NCBI RefSeq assembly: GCF_022829725.1
Contig: NZ_JAKSYG010000157.1
Span: 1 to 64,000, forward strand
Reading direction: 5' to 3'
Length of the DNA: 64,000 nucleotides
Source of the DNA: Methylobacterium sp. E-005
GTDB lineage: Bacteria > Pseudomonadota > Alphaproteobacteria > Rhizobiales > Beijerinckiaceae
Below are positions 55,537 through 64,000 of the stretch, one piece after another. Every line of letters starts with the position of its first letter. Position 1 is the first letter of the stretch. Position numbers and translations under genes: made by a program. The notes beneath the pieces are model-generated. The model searched no databases and had not been told where the DNA came from. It was given only the letters and a program-made list of their open reading frames with translations.

Positions 55537-56202
55537 TCAGCTCCGCGGTCCGCAGGTCCCGGTGGCGCCATTCGTCGACCACAGGTCAGCGCCGCCCCCG
55601 GGGGCGCATTGGCCGGGCAGCGCCAGGGTGATCAGCTTGGAGAGCGTCCGGTTCTCGTCCTCGCCGTAGCCAATCTCACCGACCATGCGGCCGGTCTTGT
55701 CGAACAGCGTGACGCTCGCCGAGTGCTCCATCGTGTAGTCGCCGTCCTTCATGGGCACGCGCCGGTAGGCGACATGGTAGGTATCGGCCATCCGCGCGAC
55801 CTGATCCGGCGTGCCGACGAAGCCGCGGATCCGGGGATCGAACGCGGTGAGATAGTCGCGCAGCGACTCGGGGGTGTCGCGCTCCGGGTCTAGGGTGACG
55901 AAGACCACGTTGAGCCGGTCCGCGTCCCGTCCCATCCGGCTGAGCGCTGCCGAGAGGGTGGCGAGCGTCGTCGGGCAGACCTCGGGGCAATGGGTGAAGC
56001 CGAAGAACAGGGCGGTCGGTCGGCCCAGGAGATCGGCTTGGCTCACCGGGCGGCCGTCGAGATCCGCCATGGCGAAGGGACCGCCGACCTTGCGCGGGTG
56101 GCTGAAGTGCGAGCCCTGCTGCGCGACGATCGCCCCGGTTCCGACGGCGACGACGCCGATGAGGGCGGCGGAGGCGATGAGGGCGATCGGGCTCGGTGCC
56201 AT
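55537..56202 (-). CDS. SCO1/SenC-type copper chaperone
   Basis: A 221-residue membrane-anchored thioredoxin-fold protein. One N-terminal helix (IALIASAALIGVVAVGTGAI) is followed by the copper site CPEVC in FGFTHCPEVCPTTLA and the distal His in YTMEHSASVTL. SCO proteins deliver copper to the Cu-A centre of cytochrome oxidase. The last 25 residues (CAPGGG ... TCGP) add two more cysteines beyond the usual end. Confidence 0.9.
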   Translation of the reverse strand: MAPSPIALIASAALIGVVAVGTGAIVAQQGSHFSHPRKVGGPFAMADLDGRPVSQADLLGRPTALFFGFTHCPEVCPTTLATLSAALSRMGRDADRLNVVFVTLDPERDTPESLRDYLTAFDPRIRGFVGTPDQVARMADTYHVAYRRVPMKDGDYTMEHSASVTLFDKTGRMVGEIGYGEDENRTLSKLITLALPGQCAPGGGADLWSTNGATGTCGPRS

Positions 56203-56379
56203 GCTGTGACCTGCGACGGCGCGTCGATGTCCGCCATATGGGGTTCCCGTCGACCGACGCGATGCCGCGTGGGGTCGCAATGCCGGGGAACACGCATCGG
56301 GGCGGCCGGTTGCCCGGTCGAGAGCGGTCTCCGCGGTCGCGCAGGCCGCACCCCCTTCCCGCCCCATGCAGGAGCCGCC

Positions 56380-57282
56380 ATGGCCCAGCAGATTCCCGTC
56401 GATCCGAAGGCCAGGGCCGACGACCCACGGCGCGATGCCGAGCGGGACGATGCGACCCACGCCATCACCGGCGATGTCGCCTATCGCCGCCTCGTTCTCG
56501 TCAACGTGGTGTTCGTTGGCGAACCCGACGCGGGGGATCGCGGCTGGGTTCTGGTCGATGCGGGCGTGATGGGCTCCAAGGGCGCCATCCTGTCGGCCGC
56601 CGAGGCGCGCTTCGGCGCCGGGGCGCGGCCTTCCGCGATCGTCCTCACCCATGGCCACTTCGACCATGTCGGTGTGCTGGAGGATCTCGCTTCGGAGTGG
56701 GATGTCCCGATCTATGCGCACGCGCTGGAGCGGCCCTATCTCGACGGCAGCGCCGCCTATCCCACGCCCGATCCGAGCGTCGGCGGCGGCCTGCTCGGCC
56801 GCATCTCGCCGCTTTACCCGACCCAGCCGGTGGACGTGTCCGAACGGCTGCTGGATCTGCCGCACGACAACTCGGTGCCCCCCCTCCCCGGCTGGCGCTG
56901 GGTTCACACGCCGGGCCATGCGCCAGGGCACATCTCACTCTGGCGCGGGGCGGACCGTACGCTGATCGCGGGCGACGCCTTCGTGACCGTGGCGCAGGAA
57001 TCGGCCTACGCGGTGGCGGTCCAAGAGCCGGAACTGCACGGCCCGCCGATGTACCTGACGATCGATTGGGATGCGGCGCGGACCTCCGTGCGGGCGCTCG
57101 CCGCCCTCGAACCGGAGCGGGTGATCACCGGCCACGGCCGCCCGCTCCAGGGGCCGGAGATGCGCCGGGCACTCCAGGCCCTGGCGGCGGATTTCGATCG
57201 CGTCGCGGTACCCGCGCACGGGCGATTCGTCGAGAAACCGCTGCGCGCCGAAGACGGCTCGGCCTATCGGCCGCCGCGCTGA
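56380..57282 (+). CDS. MBL-fold metallo-hydrolase
   Basis: A 300-residue metallo-beta-lactamase-fold hydrolase starting at ATG 56380 with GGAG upstream. Zinc ligands are in LTHGHFDHVG (HxHxDH), TPGHAPGHISLW and GDAFVT; ITGHGRPLQGPE supplies the final His. It has no signal peptide. It resembles glyoxalase II-like or lactonase-type proteins; the substrate is unknown. It diverges from the SCO gene across 177 bp. Confidence 0.87.
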   Translation: MAQQIPVDPKARADDPRRDAERDDATHAITGDVAYRRLVLVNVVFVGEPDAGDRGWVLVDAGVMGSKGAILSAAEARFGAGARPSAIVLTHGHFDHVGVLEDLASEWDVPIYAHALERPYLDGSAAYPTPDPSVGGGLLGRISPLYPTQPVDVSERLLDLPHDNSVPPLPGWRWVHTPGHAPGHISLWRGADRTLIAGDAFVTVAQESAYAVAVQEPELHGPPMYLTIDWDAARTSVRALAALEPERVITGHGRPLQGPEMRRALQALAADFDRVAVPAHGRFVEKPLRAEDGSAYRPPR

Positions 57283-57351
57283 GACCAACCTTCGTTTCAA
57301 GCGCCTTGGGACGAGTTGCGCCGCGACTGCGGCATGCCCCGACCGACTGGT

Positions 57352-57699
57352 TCAGGACGACGGCCCCTCGCCGCCGTGGGAGCGTGCATAGGCGTTCATG
57401 ATACCGGTCAGCAGACCCGGAAAACGTGCCTCCACTTCGAGGATCCGCGAGTGATTGCGCATCTCGATGCCGTGGCGTTCGCACCGGATCAGCCCGGCCT
57501 CGCGCAGCACCTTGATGTGGCTTGAGAGCGACGATTTCGGGATCACCCTGTCGCCGAGGGCGGCGACGGCCGAGCAGGCCTCGACGCAACCCTCGCGTGT
57601 GACTTGGGCGAATATAGCCGCGCGCGAAGGGTCCGACAGCGCATGGAGGATCGCCGCCGGCTGAACGTCCTCGATCGCAGGATGGAACAAGGGCCTCAT
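57352..57699 (-). CDS. ArsR-family repressor diverging from an SDR gene
   Basis: A 115-residue winged-helix regulator. The DNA-binding segment reads IPKSSLSSHIKVLREAGLIR with wing HGIEMRN. The Cys-x3-Cys in REGCVEACSAV is not a standard metal site, so it may sense an organic molecule or reactive species. It sits on the left of a perfect inverted repeat and probably represses the divergent dehydrogenase. Confidence 0.87.
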   Translation of the reverse strand: MRPLFHPAIEDVQPAAILHALSDPSRAAIFAQVTREGCVEACSAVAALGDRVIPKSSLSSHIKVLREAGLIRCERHGIEMRNHSRILEVEARFPGLLTGIMNAYARSHGGEGPSS

Positions 57700-57728
57700 C
57701 TATTATCCATACGGTCCTTGATCCGCCG

Positions 57729-57759
57729 TCCCATAGTTCCGAAATCCCGAACTATGGGA
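57729..57759. promoter_or_regulatory. Inverted-repeat operator between arsR-type gene and SDR
   Basis: Perfect 11-bp arms TCCCATAGTTC and GAACTATGGGA with a 9-base spacer, 30 bp upstream of the regulator start and 46 bp upstream of the SDR start. Length and symmetry suit a dimeric ArsR-family protein, and the position lets one site control both promoters. Confidence 0.75.
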
Positions 57760-57805
57760 TCATGGCCCTCGGTTTGAGGCCGGCCCATGGAGAAGGTTGG
57801 CGGAC

Positions 57806-58552
57806 ATGTCAAAGCTTGATGGGAAGGTTGCGGTGGTAACCGGCGCCTCGAAGGGGATCGGAGCGGCGATCGCCAGGACGTTGGCAAAGAGCGGCGCGAC
57901 CGTGGTGGTCAATTACGCGTCGAGCAAGGCTGGCGCGGAGGCCGTGGTCGAGTCGATCACCGCGGCGGGCGGAAGGGCTGTCGCGGTGCCGGGCGACGTT
58001 TCCAACACCGCGCAGGCGGAGGGTCTGATCGAGGCTGCCGTCGAACGGTTCGGCAGGCTCGATATCGTGGTCAACAATTCCGGCGTCTACGAGTTCGCGG
58101 CCATCGCCGACGTGACTGAAGAGCAGTATCGCCGTCTGTTCGATATCAATGTGCTGGGCGTCCTGCTTGTCACGCGGGCTGCAGCCAAGCATCTCGGTGA
58201 AGGTGGCAGCATCGTCAACATTTCGTCGGCCGTCACGAGCGTCAACATGCCGACCACGGCGGTTTATACCGGGACGAAAGGTGCTGTGAACGCGATCTCG
58301 AGCGTTCTCGCCAACGAGCTGGCCCCACGCAAGATCCGGGTCAACGTGGTCAGCCCGGGCTACGTGGTAACCGAGGGCACCCATGCGGCGGGCGTCACCG
58401 GCTCCGAGATGGAGGCCGACATGGTCGCGAAAACGCCGCTCGGCCGTGCCGGCCAGCCGGACGATGTCGCCGAGGTGGTGGCGTTCCTCGCGTCCGACGA
58501 AGCCCGCTGGGTGACCGGTGAGGTGATCTTCGCCAGCGGCGGCACGCGCTGA
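57806..58552 (+). CDS. Short-chain dehydrogenase/reductase
   Basis: A 248-residue classical SDR starting at ATG 57806. The cofactor motif is VVTGASKGIGAAIA (Gly-x3-Gly-x-Gly), NNSGV (NNAG-like), the catalytic Ser in NISSAVTS and Tyr-x3-Lys in YTGTKGAV. It resembles 3-oxoacyl-ACP reductase/glucose dehydrogenase-like enzymes common under stress-responsive ArsR or TetR control. The substrate is unknown. Confidence 0.92.
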   Translation: MSKLDGKVAVVTGASKGIGAAIARTLAKSGATVVVNYASSKAGAEAVVESITAAGGRAVAVPGDVSNTAQAEGLIEAAVERFGRLDIVVNNSGVYEFAAIADVTEEQYRRLFDINVLGVLLVTRAAAKHLGEGGSIVNISSAVTSVNMPTTAVYTGTKGAVNAISSVLANELAPRKIRVNVVSPGYVVTEGTHAAGVTGSEMEADMVAKTPLGRAGQPDDVAEVVAFLASDEARWVTGEVIFASGGTR

Positions 58553-58580
58553 CCCGGAGACGACGCGCAGGCGCATGAAT

Positions 58581-58603
58581 GCCCGACCGCGACGCGGCCG
58601 GGC
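58581..58603. terminator. Hairpin between convergent SDR and GGDEF-EAL genes
   Basis: GCCCGACCGCG pairs with CGCGGCCGGGC (one mismatch), 28 bp after the SDR stop and just beyond the stop of the GGDEF-EAL gene. Confidence 0.55.
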
Positions 58604-58610
58604 GTTGGTA

Positions 58611-60197
58611 TCAGGAGGCGCGCGCGAACACGTCCTCGGGCATCGGCTGGTGCGCCCCTGTATTCGCGATCAGGATCTCGTCCATCTCGGCTTTCGGCAT
58701 CGCGCGCCCGAACAGATAGCCCTGGCCGAAATGGCAGCCCTGATCGGACAGCCAATCCAGGCTCGCATCGGTCTCGATGCCCTCGGCCGTCGTTGTGAGG
58801 CCGAGGCTGGTGCCGAGCTTGATGATGGCGTCGACGAGCTTGGCGCGCTCGTCGCTCATCGTGATCGCGTCGACGTAGCTCCGGTCGATCTTCAGCTTGT
58901 CGAACTTCAACTCGCGCAGATGGTAAAGGCTCGAATAGCCGGTGCCGAAATCGTCGAGGGCGATGCGCACGCCGAGCTGTCGCAGCGACAGCAGCGTCGC
59001 CCGGGTGGCCTCCAGATCCTGGATCAGGGCACTCTCGGTGATCTCGACTTCGAGCCGCTGCGGCGGAAACCCGGTCTCGGTCAGGATCGCCAGAATGCGC
59101 TGGGCCAGCCACGCGTCCTGAAACTGGTGAGGGGCAATGTTGACCGCCATGATCAGGTGGGATGGCCAGGCCCGGGCGTCGAGGCAGGCGCGGCGGATCA
59201 GGTTGTAGCTGAGATCGGCGATCATCCCGGTCTCCTCGGCAACCGGGATGAAGTCCGCGGGGCCGATCAGGCCACGCTCCGGATGGCGCCAGCGCGCCAG
59301 CACCTCGACGCCGACGATATCCTTGCCCGGCAGGGAGACGACCGGCTGATAGAAGGGCTCGATGGCCCCCGTCTCGATCGCGATCCGCAATTCCGCCTCC
59401 GTTCGGGCGCGGGCGCGCAGTTCCTCGTCCATGGTGCTGCGGAAGAACCGGTAATTGCCGCGCCCGTCCTTCTTGCCCTGGTACATGGCGAGATCCGCCG
59501 CATGGAGGACCGCGTCGGAATCCGCGTGCTCCGCGGCCACCACGGCGACGCCGACCGTGGCACCGACCTTCAAATCGTTCTGGTTCCACGACACCGGCTC
59601 GGAAATCGTGGTGATGACCGCCTGAGCGAGGCGCGTCAGCCCCTCGCTGCCGTGCTCGACCGGGACCAGCATGGCGAACTCATCGCCGCCGAGCCGGGCC
59701 GCCACGCCGCCCGCGGGCAGGAGCTGCTGCAGCCGCTCGGCCACCGCGCAGAGAACCGCGTTGCCGGCTGCATGGCTGTAGAGGTCGTTGACCGGCTTGA
59801 ACCGGTCGAGGTCGATCAGCAGCACGGCCGAGGACGGCTCGGTCCCGACATTCGCGTGGGCCCGGGTCACGGCATCGATGAAGCGGCGCCGGTTGGCCAA
59901 CCCGGTCAGGCCGTCGTGCCGGGCGATCGCCTCCGCCTGCGCGGCCGCCGCGTCGCGCTCCAGCATCAGGCGGCGCAGGAGGATCGATTTGCGCACCACC
60001 GCGCCGCACAGGGCCACGCCCATGCAGGCCGCCAGCATCAGCAAGTCGTTGAGATGATAGGACGATACGAAGCTGCTCAGGGAGTCGAAGGTCCCGAGAT
60101 TGACGCCGACGAACCAGATCCCGGTGCCGATGATGAGGAGGCACAGGGTCTCATACAGCTCACCTCGGCCCCAGGCGTTCGACGTTTCGCTCGGCAT
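58611..60197 (-). CDS. Membrane GGDEF-EAL cyclic-di-GMP protein
   Basis: A 528-residue protein starting at ATG 60197 (MPSETSNAWGRGELYETLCL). Two membrane helices with a short periplasmic loop (residues 15-80) are followed by a GGDEF domain (active loop RLGGDEFAM, about 200) and an EAL domain. The EAL signature reads EVLARW, with conserved downstream residues in VNIAPHQFQD, ITESALIQD and LDDFGTGYSSL, so phosphodiesterase activity is plausible. Both synthesis and hydrolysis motifs are intact. Confidence 0.92.
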   Translation of the reverse strand: MPSETSNAWGRGELYETLCLLIIGTGIWFVGVNLGTFDSLSSFVSSYHLNDLLMLAACMGVALCGAVVRKSILLRRLMLERDAAAAQAEAIARHDGLTGLANRRRFIDAVTRAHANVGTEPSSAVLLIDLDRFKPVNDLYSHAAGNAVLCAVAERLQQLLPAGGVAARLGGDEFAMLVPVEHGSEGLTRLAQAVITTISEPVSWNQNDLKVGATVGVAVVAAEHADSDAVLHAADLAMYQGKKDGRGNYRFFRSTMDEELRARARTEAELRIAIETGAIEPFYQPVVSLPGKDIVGVEVLARWRHPERGLIGPADFIPVAEETGMIADLSYNLIRRACLDARAWPSHLIMAVNIAPHQFQDAWLAQRILAILTETGFPPQRLEVEITESALIQDLEATRATLLSLRQLGVRIALDDFGTGYSSLYHLRELKFDKLKIDRSYVDAITMSDERAKLVDAIIKLGTSLGLTTTAEGIETDASLDWLSDQGCHFGQGYLFGRAMPKAEMDEILIANTGAHQPMPEDVFARAS

Positions 60198-60355
60198 GTT
60201 ATGCGTCCACTTCCTGACGCTCCATGAAAGCATGCCAATCGCTAAAAGGCTGTGAATCCAATGATCACCAAGACATGAGCTGTAATTAACGACAGCCGTT
60301 GATTGCGTCGATGCTCGCCTGATCGTGCCCGCCAGCAACCCGACCGGGCGTGGCT

Positions 60356-61681
60356 CTAGGCCCGGCTTTGTGAGGTTTGGTGGCCGTGGATCCCGGTTGC
60401 CGCCTGCGGATCGGGCGACCGGGCGAGCGAGGCCAGGATGAACGCCATGAAGAACAGGAAGTATTGGTTGACCGAAAGTTCCTCGAACATCATCGACGGG
60501 ATCAGGAACAGGGCGCTGTAGAACAGAAACGGGCTGAACCGCTTGGGGTCGGACAGGATCCGCACCAGTCCGGCGATCAGCAGCAGGGCGACTGCGACAC
60601 CGTTCTGGAGGGCGAGCGAGACGAAGCCGTTATGCGGCGTCACCAGGCCGGTCAGGGCCTTCAGTTCCTCCCGGCGAGCGACCTCGCCGACGCCGAACGG
60701 GTAGGCGGCCACGAGGCGCAACGCCGTGATGCCGGAGAGGAACCGCTCGTCGAAATTCTCCGAGACGTTGTGGTCGTCTGCGAACCGCTTCTCGATCGCC
60801 TGCGCCAGCCTGTCGGGGAGCGGCAACCCGCCGGTGAGAGACCATGCGACGAGGAGGAGCCCCAGGATACCGAGCACGCTCAGCACCATGGAGGCCTTGA
60901 GGTTGCGCCGCATCAGCAGGGCAAACACGATGAGCGGCATGAACAGCCCGGCTCGGTTGTTGGTGAGCGGGAAACTCGCCAGCAGGGCAATGAAGTAGAG
61001 GAGGTAGATCACCTTGAGCCGGTAACGCAGGCTCAGGATCAGGGCCGCGACGCCGCCGAGCGCGAAGACGTGGCCGGTCTCGTTCCCCGAGGTCCAGAGG
61101 CCGCCCAGCTTGTCCTCGACGAACAGCTTCAGTTCGTCGTCGAACCCGTCGGTCGGGACCGCGAGACCGAAGCGTTCCAGCGGCAGGCCGGAGGACGTGA
61201 GAAGCAGAACCGCCAGGGAGGCCAGCAGGCCCGCGAGGATACCGAGGCAGAAAGCGTCCTCGACGCGTTTGTCATCGAACAGGACGAGCAGGATGTAGGC
61301 CTGCACGACGTAGAGCAGCAGGACGAGCGTGAGGTAGACGTCGCCCGCCTGCTTGTGCGCCTTCAAGACCATCGAAATGCCGACGAGCGCCAGGATCCCA
61401 GCCAGCGGCGCGACGTTGCGTAGGGCCTCCGCGATGACGGCCCGGCGCAGCCCGAGCCAGGGGATGAGTAGGAACGGCAGCAGATCCGACAGGCGCTGGA
61501 ACGGCAGGCCGAAGCTCGATGTCAGCACGTTGAACTGGAGGGCGGCGCCCAGCAGGAAGACGGCGGCGCGCTGAGCCCCGGCGGAGACTGCCGGGGTCGT
61601 GGCCGCCATCGGTGCTGCCTGTGCCGCCATGGTGCCGATCCATTCCGAGCGCGCCGCTCCCCGGTTGCCATCCTCGCGCAT
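60356..61681 (-). CDS. O-antigen ligase/polymerase-like membrane protein
   Basis: A 441-residue protein (start ATG 61681; ATG 61630 possible) with about eleven membrane helices and the Wzy/WaaL-type motif FPLTNNRAGLFMPLIVF. The long periplasmic loop at about 280-345 contains NFDERFLSGITALRLVAAYP and HNGFVSLALQNG, as in O-antigen ligase family proteins. It follows the flippase gene by 22 bp and acts in surface polysaccharide assembly. Confidence 0.82.
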   Translation of the reverse strand: MREDGNRGAARSEWIGTMAAQAAPMAATTPAVSAGAQRAAVFLLGAALQFNVLTSSFGLPFQRLSDLLPFLLIPWLGLRRAVIAEALRNVAPLAGILALVGISMVLKAHKQAGDVYLTLVLLLYVVQAYILLVLFDDKRVEDAFCLGILAGLLASLAVLLLTSSGLPLERFGLAVPTDGFDDELKLFVEDKLGGLWTSGNETGHVFALGGVAALILSLRYRLKVIYLLYFIALLASFPLTNNRAGLFMPLIVFALLMRRNLKASMVLSVLGILGLLLVAWSLTGGLPLPDRLAQAIEKRFADDHNVSENFDERFLSGITALRLVAAYPFGVGEVARREELKALTGLVTPHNGFVSLALQNGVAVALLLIAGLVRILSDPKRFSPFLFYSALFLIPSMMFEELSVNQYFLFFMAFILASLARSPDPQAATGIHGHQTSQSRA

Positions 61682-61703
61682 AAAGGTTGGCGGAGGGTGG
61701 AGA

Positions 61704-63224
61704 TCAGGCCGTCCGGCGCAGGAAGAAGCCGAGGGCGCTCCGGACCGTATCGGCCATGAAGACCTGCGCGAGGCCGGCATAGGCCAGGATGCCGATCCCC
61801 ACCGCGGCGAACAGGCCGATCCGGTCGCCCAGCACCGCATGGATCGGGTCCTGAATCAGCAATACGAGGACCGTCATCGCAGCCGAGCAGGCCGTGACGG
61901 GCAGGAGCGCCCGGACGAGCCGCCGATTGCTCACTGGAACCACTTGGCCCGCCGCCGACACGATGACCGGCGTGAAGAGGTAGGCCCGCGCCACGTGCCC
62001 GGCCACGAGCGCGACGAGGCCGAGCGGCGCGGTGACGACCGCCGCCACGGCGCCGAGCCCGAACTGCGCGCCGGCGAGCCTCAAGGCCGTGCCGTTGCGC
62101 CCAAGCGCCGTGAAGATCATCCACAGCATCGAGGTCGCGACGAATTCGGGCGCCAGCAGCGCCAGGATCCGCAGCACCGGCGCCGCCTCGTGCCACTGGT
62201 CGCCGAACAGGAACGGGATCAGTGTCGGCGCGACCGCCGCCATGCCGAAGAAGGCCGGCACCGCCACGAAGCACGACGCCACCGTGAAGGTCCGGAAGGC
62301 GGAAGCCAGCTCGTCCGGCCGGTCCTGCAGCCGGGCATAGGTGGTCAGGCCGACGGTCGTGAGCGGGATCACCGCCACCTGGCTCACGAGGTCGATGCAG
62401 CGCCATGCGAGGCGCAGGTAGCCGATATCGGCGGCCGAGAGGAAATAGGCCGCGATGACCTCCTGGCTGCGGATCGACAGGACGAGCAGCAGGTAGCTGC
62501 AGAACACGCGCGAGCCGAAGGCGATCTGGGCCCGTGCCGCCGCGGGGTCGAGGCGGCGGGCCGGCATCCAGCGGGAGGCCACCCAGGTCAGGAGCGTCGT
62601 GGCGGTGGCAGCGACGAGGCGCTGGACCACGAGGCTCCAGACGCCATAGCCGGCATAGGCCATCCCGAGGGCGACTGCTCCGCCGACGAGGTTGGCGCCG
62701 AGCGCCCGGAGCGCAAGCTTGCGGAAGCCGAAGCTGCGCTGCAGGCGCGCCTCGTGGATCGCACCGGCCGCCGTGATGACGAAGCAGAGCGAGAGCGCGC
62801 TGAGGACCGGGCGCAACTCCGGCAGATCGAAGATCCAGGCGATCGGTCCGGCCGAGGCCGCGAGCGCCACCGTGCAGAGCACGCCCGTGCCGAGCATCAC
62901 CCAGAAGGCGGTGGCGGCGAAATCCTCGTCGAGGTCGGCCCGCTGCACCACCGCGTCCGGCAGGCCGCAGCGGGCTACGATCTGCAGGATGTCGATGAAG
63001 ACGGCGGCGATCGCCACCATTCCGAACTCGGCCGGGGCGATGAGCCGGGCGAGCACGAGGAACACGCCGAAGCTCAGCACGACGTTGCCCACGGAGGCGA
63101 GCGCCACCCAGCGCGCCGCCGCGAAGGAGCGGCCGGTCACCTCCGCGCCGGTCGGGCCCGGCACGATATCGGAGGCGTCGGCTGCCGCGGCGGCCTCGGT
63201 GAGCGTCGGCGTGCCGGCGGTCAC
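61704..63224 (-). CDS. Polysaccharide flippase (Wzx/MATE-like)
   Basis: A 506-residue oligosaccharide flippase of the Wzx/RfbX (polysaccharide transporter) family, with fourteen predicted helices. Recognisable parts are VLARLIAPAEFGMVAIAAVF, GLPDAVVQRADLDEDFA and AYFLSAADIGYLRLAWRCID. It starts at GTG 63224, overlapping the glycosyltransferase stop by 4 bp. It moves lipid-linked oligosaccharide across the inner membrane. Confidence 0.88.
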   Translation of the reverse strand: MTAGTPTLTEAAAAADASDIVPGPTGAEVTGRSFAAARWVALASVGNVVLSFGVFLVLARLIAPAEFGMVAIAAVFIDILQIVARCGLPDAVVQRADLDEDFAATAFWVMLGTGVLCTVALAASAGPIAWIFDLPELRPVLSALSLCFVITAAGAIHEARLQRSFGFRKLALRALGANLVGGAVALGMAYAGYGVWSLVVQRLVAATATTLLTWVASRWMPARRLDPAAARAQIAFGSRVFCSYLLLVLSIRSQEVIAAYFLSAADIGYLRLAWRCIDLVSQVAVIPLTTVGLTTYARLQDRPDELASAFRTFTVASCFVAVPAFFGMAAVAPTLIPFLFGDQWHEAAPVLRILALLAPEFVATSMLWMIFTALGRNGTALRLAGAQFGLGAVAAVVTAPLGLVALVAGHVARAYLFTPVIVSAAGQVVPVSNRRLVRALLPVTACSAAMTVLVLLIQDPIHAVLGDRIGLFAAVGIGILAYAGLAQVFMADTVRSALGFFLRRTA

Positions 63225-64000
63225 GAACGGGCCGCCCGACGCTCGGCCACGAGCTCGGCGTAGAGGTCGAGGTACTTCTCGGCGACGCGCTCGGAAGTCG
63301 ATTCGCGGATGACGTGCTGGAAGCTGCGCTCGTCCGGCAGGTCGCTCCGGCCGCGGGCCAGGACATTCGTCAGGCGCGCCGCGAGATCGGCATCGTCGCC
63401 CGGGGTGAACAGCCAGTCGGCATTGTCCTCGCCGATCAGCTCGGGAATGCCACCCGAGGCCGCGCCGATCACCGGCACGCCCATCGTGTAGGCCTCGTAG
63501 ATCGTCCGCGGCGAGGGCTCGGCCCAGAACGAGGGCACGACGAGCACGTCGATCTCGCTGAGGAAGTCCGCGGGCTTGGCCCAGCCGACGAACTCGATCG
63601 GCAGGCCCTCGGCCTGCGTCTTGAAGCGCTCGATCGAGTCATCCATCGCGTGGCCGGCCACAAGGCAGCGCCAGTTGCCGGGGCCGATCCGCTTGAAGGC
63701 GTCGACCAGCGTGCCGACCCCCTTCTCGGTGTTGATCCGACCGAGATAGCCGAAGGTCATCGGCTTCCCGGTCCGATCGATCCGGCGGCGGGCCTCGGGG
63801 TCACCCTCCGGGACCGTGCAGGAGTAGAAGATGACCCGGCGGCGTTCCGGCGCGAGATGCGTGAACAGGCCGTGGTCGACGTGGGTCTTCAGGATCTCGG
63901 TGCCGACGCTGACGACCGCGTCCACCGAGCGGTTGGTGATCTGCTTGCCGGCATTCACCACCTTGCAGCCGAGATGCCAGCGCTCGCAGGGCTTGCCGTT
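63221..64000 (-). CDS. Glycosyltransferase family 4, partial (5' end outside window)
   Basis: The C-terminal 259 residues of a GT-B glycosyltransferase; the frame runs off the right edge (NGKPCERWHLGCKVVNAGKQ near the break). The donor-binding domain shows FGYLGRINTEKGVGTLVDAF and the E-x7-E motif in AEPSPRTIYEAYTMGVPVIG, then GGIPELI. It adds a sugar in the same surface-polysaccharide cluster as the flippase and ligase. Confidence 0.9.
   Translation of the reverse strand, partial: NGKPCERWHLGCKVVNAGKQITNRSVDAVVSVGTEILKTHVDHGLFTHLAPERRRVIFYSCTVPEGDPEARRRIDRTGKPMTFGYLGRINTEKGVGTLVDAFKRIGPGNWRCLVAGHAMDDSIERFKTQAEGLPIEFVGWAKPADFLSEIDVLVVPSFWAEPSPRTIYEAYTMGVPVIGAASGGIPELIGEDNADWLFTPGDDADLAARLTNVLARGRSDLPDERSFQHVIRESTSERVAEKYLDLYAELVAERRAARS

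Noticed and set aside
58611..60197. Degenerate, inactive EAL domain because the motif reads EVL
   Set aside because: The first Glu and the downstream metal-binding and catalytic motifs are intact, and EVL variants occur in active enzymes.

Overview
The window is high-GC DNA from an alphaproteobacterium, most probably a Methylobacterium or close relative. This is inferred from gene content and codon use: a lanthanide-type PQQ alcohol dehydrogenase with its associated cluster, PHA synthesis genes, and dispersed GC-rich hairpin repeats between genes. I see no rRNA, tRNA, CRISPR array, phage module or transposase.

Layout. 1-3.5 kb: a frameshifted low-GC hypothetical gene, a LysR regulator and a DUF2252 protein, the last two separated by a perfect 30-bp palindrome. 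3.7-12.5 kb: six co-directional genes, namely an acetolactate-synthase-like ThDP enzyme, an iron-type alcohol dehydrogenase, the class III PHA synthase pair phaE-phaC, an acyl-CoA:carboxylate CoA-transferase and a succinate-semialdehyde dehydrogenase. Together they could carry 2-oxoglutarate via succinic semialdehyde and 4-hydroxybutyrate to a 4HB-containing polyester, with a branch back to succinate. This is the most interesting hypothesis here; every step needs testing. 12.5-16.5 kb: a small secreted protein and a MarR/FUSC/DUF1656/HlyD efflux operon.

16.8-24.4 kb: the quinoprotein region. It has a LuxR-type response regulator, an ExaF-like alcohol dehydrogenase with the Asp-x-Asp lanthanide signature, a periplasmic substrate-binding protein and a beta-propeller protein that both lack their 5' ends and meet head to head at one junction, a NosR-like flavin/Fe-S membrane protein and an ApbE flavin transferase. 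24.4-32.3 kb: a chemoreceptor operon, an AT-rich gap, a beta-lactamase-family hydrolase, a decayed LysR gene, an aldo/keto reductase, an M20 peptidase and two small exported proteins.

32.3-43.4 kb: a metal-resistance block. arsR-arsC-arsB-MFS diverges from arsH, followed by a His-tailed permease and a Cus-type copper/silver RND system (cusA, cusB, a FixH-like protein and a His/Met-rich protein). 43.6-51.1 kb: glmS and glmU, in the same direction but separated by a frameshifted BASS transporter and a CcdA/thioredoxin/pentapeptide operon diverging from a Crp/Fnr regulator. 51.2-57.3 kb: rpoN, two small proteins, opgG, a SCO-type copper chaperone and an MBL-fold hydrolase. 57.3-60.2 kb: an ArsR-family regulator diverging from a short-chain dehydrogenase across a perfect inverted repeat, and a GGDEF-EAL protein. 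60.4-64 kb: surface-polysaccharide genes (ligase/polymerase, flippase and a glycosyltransferase running off the end).
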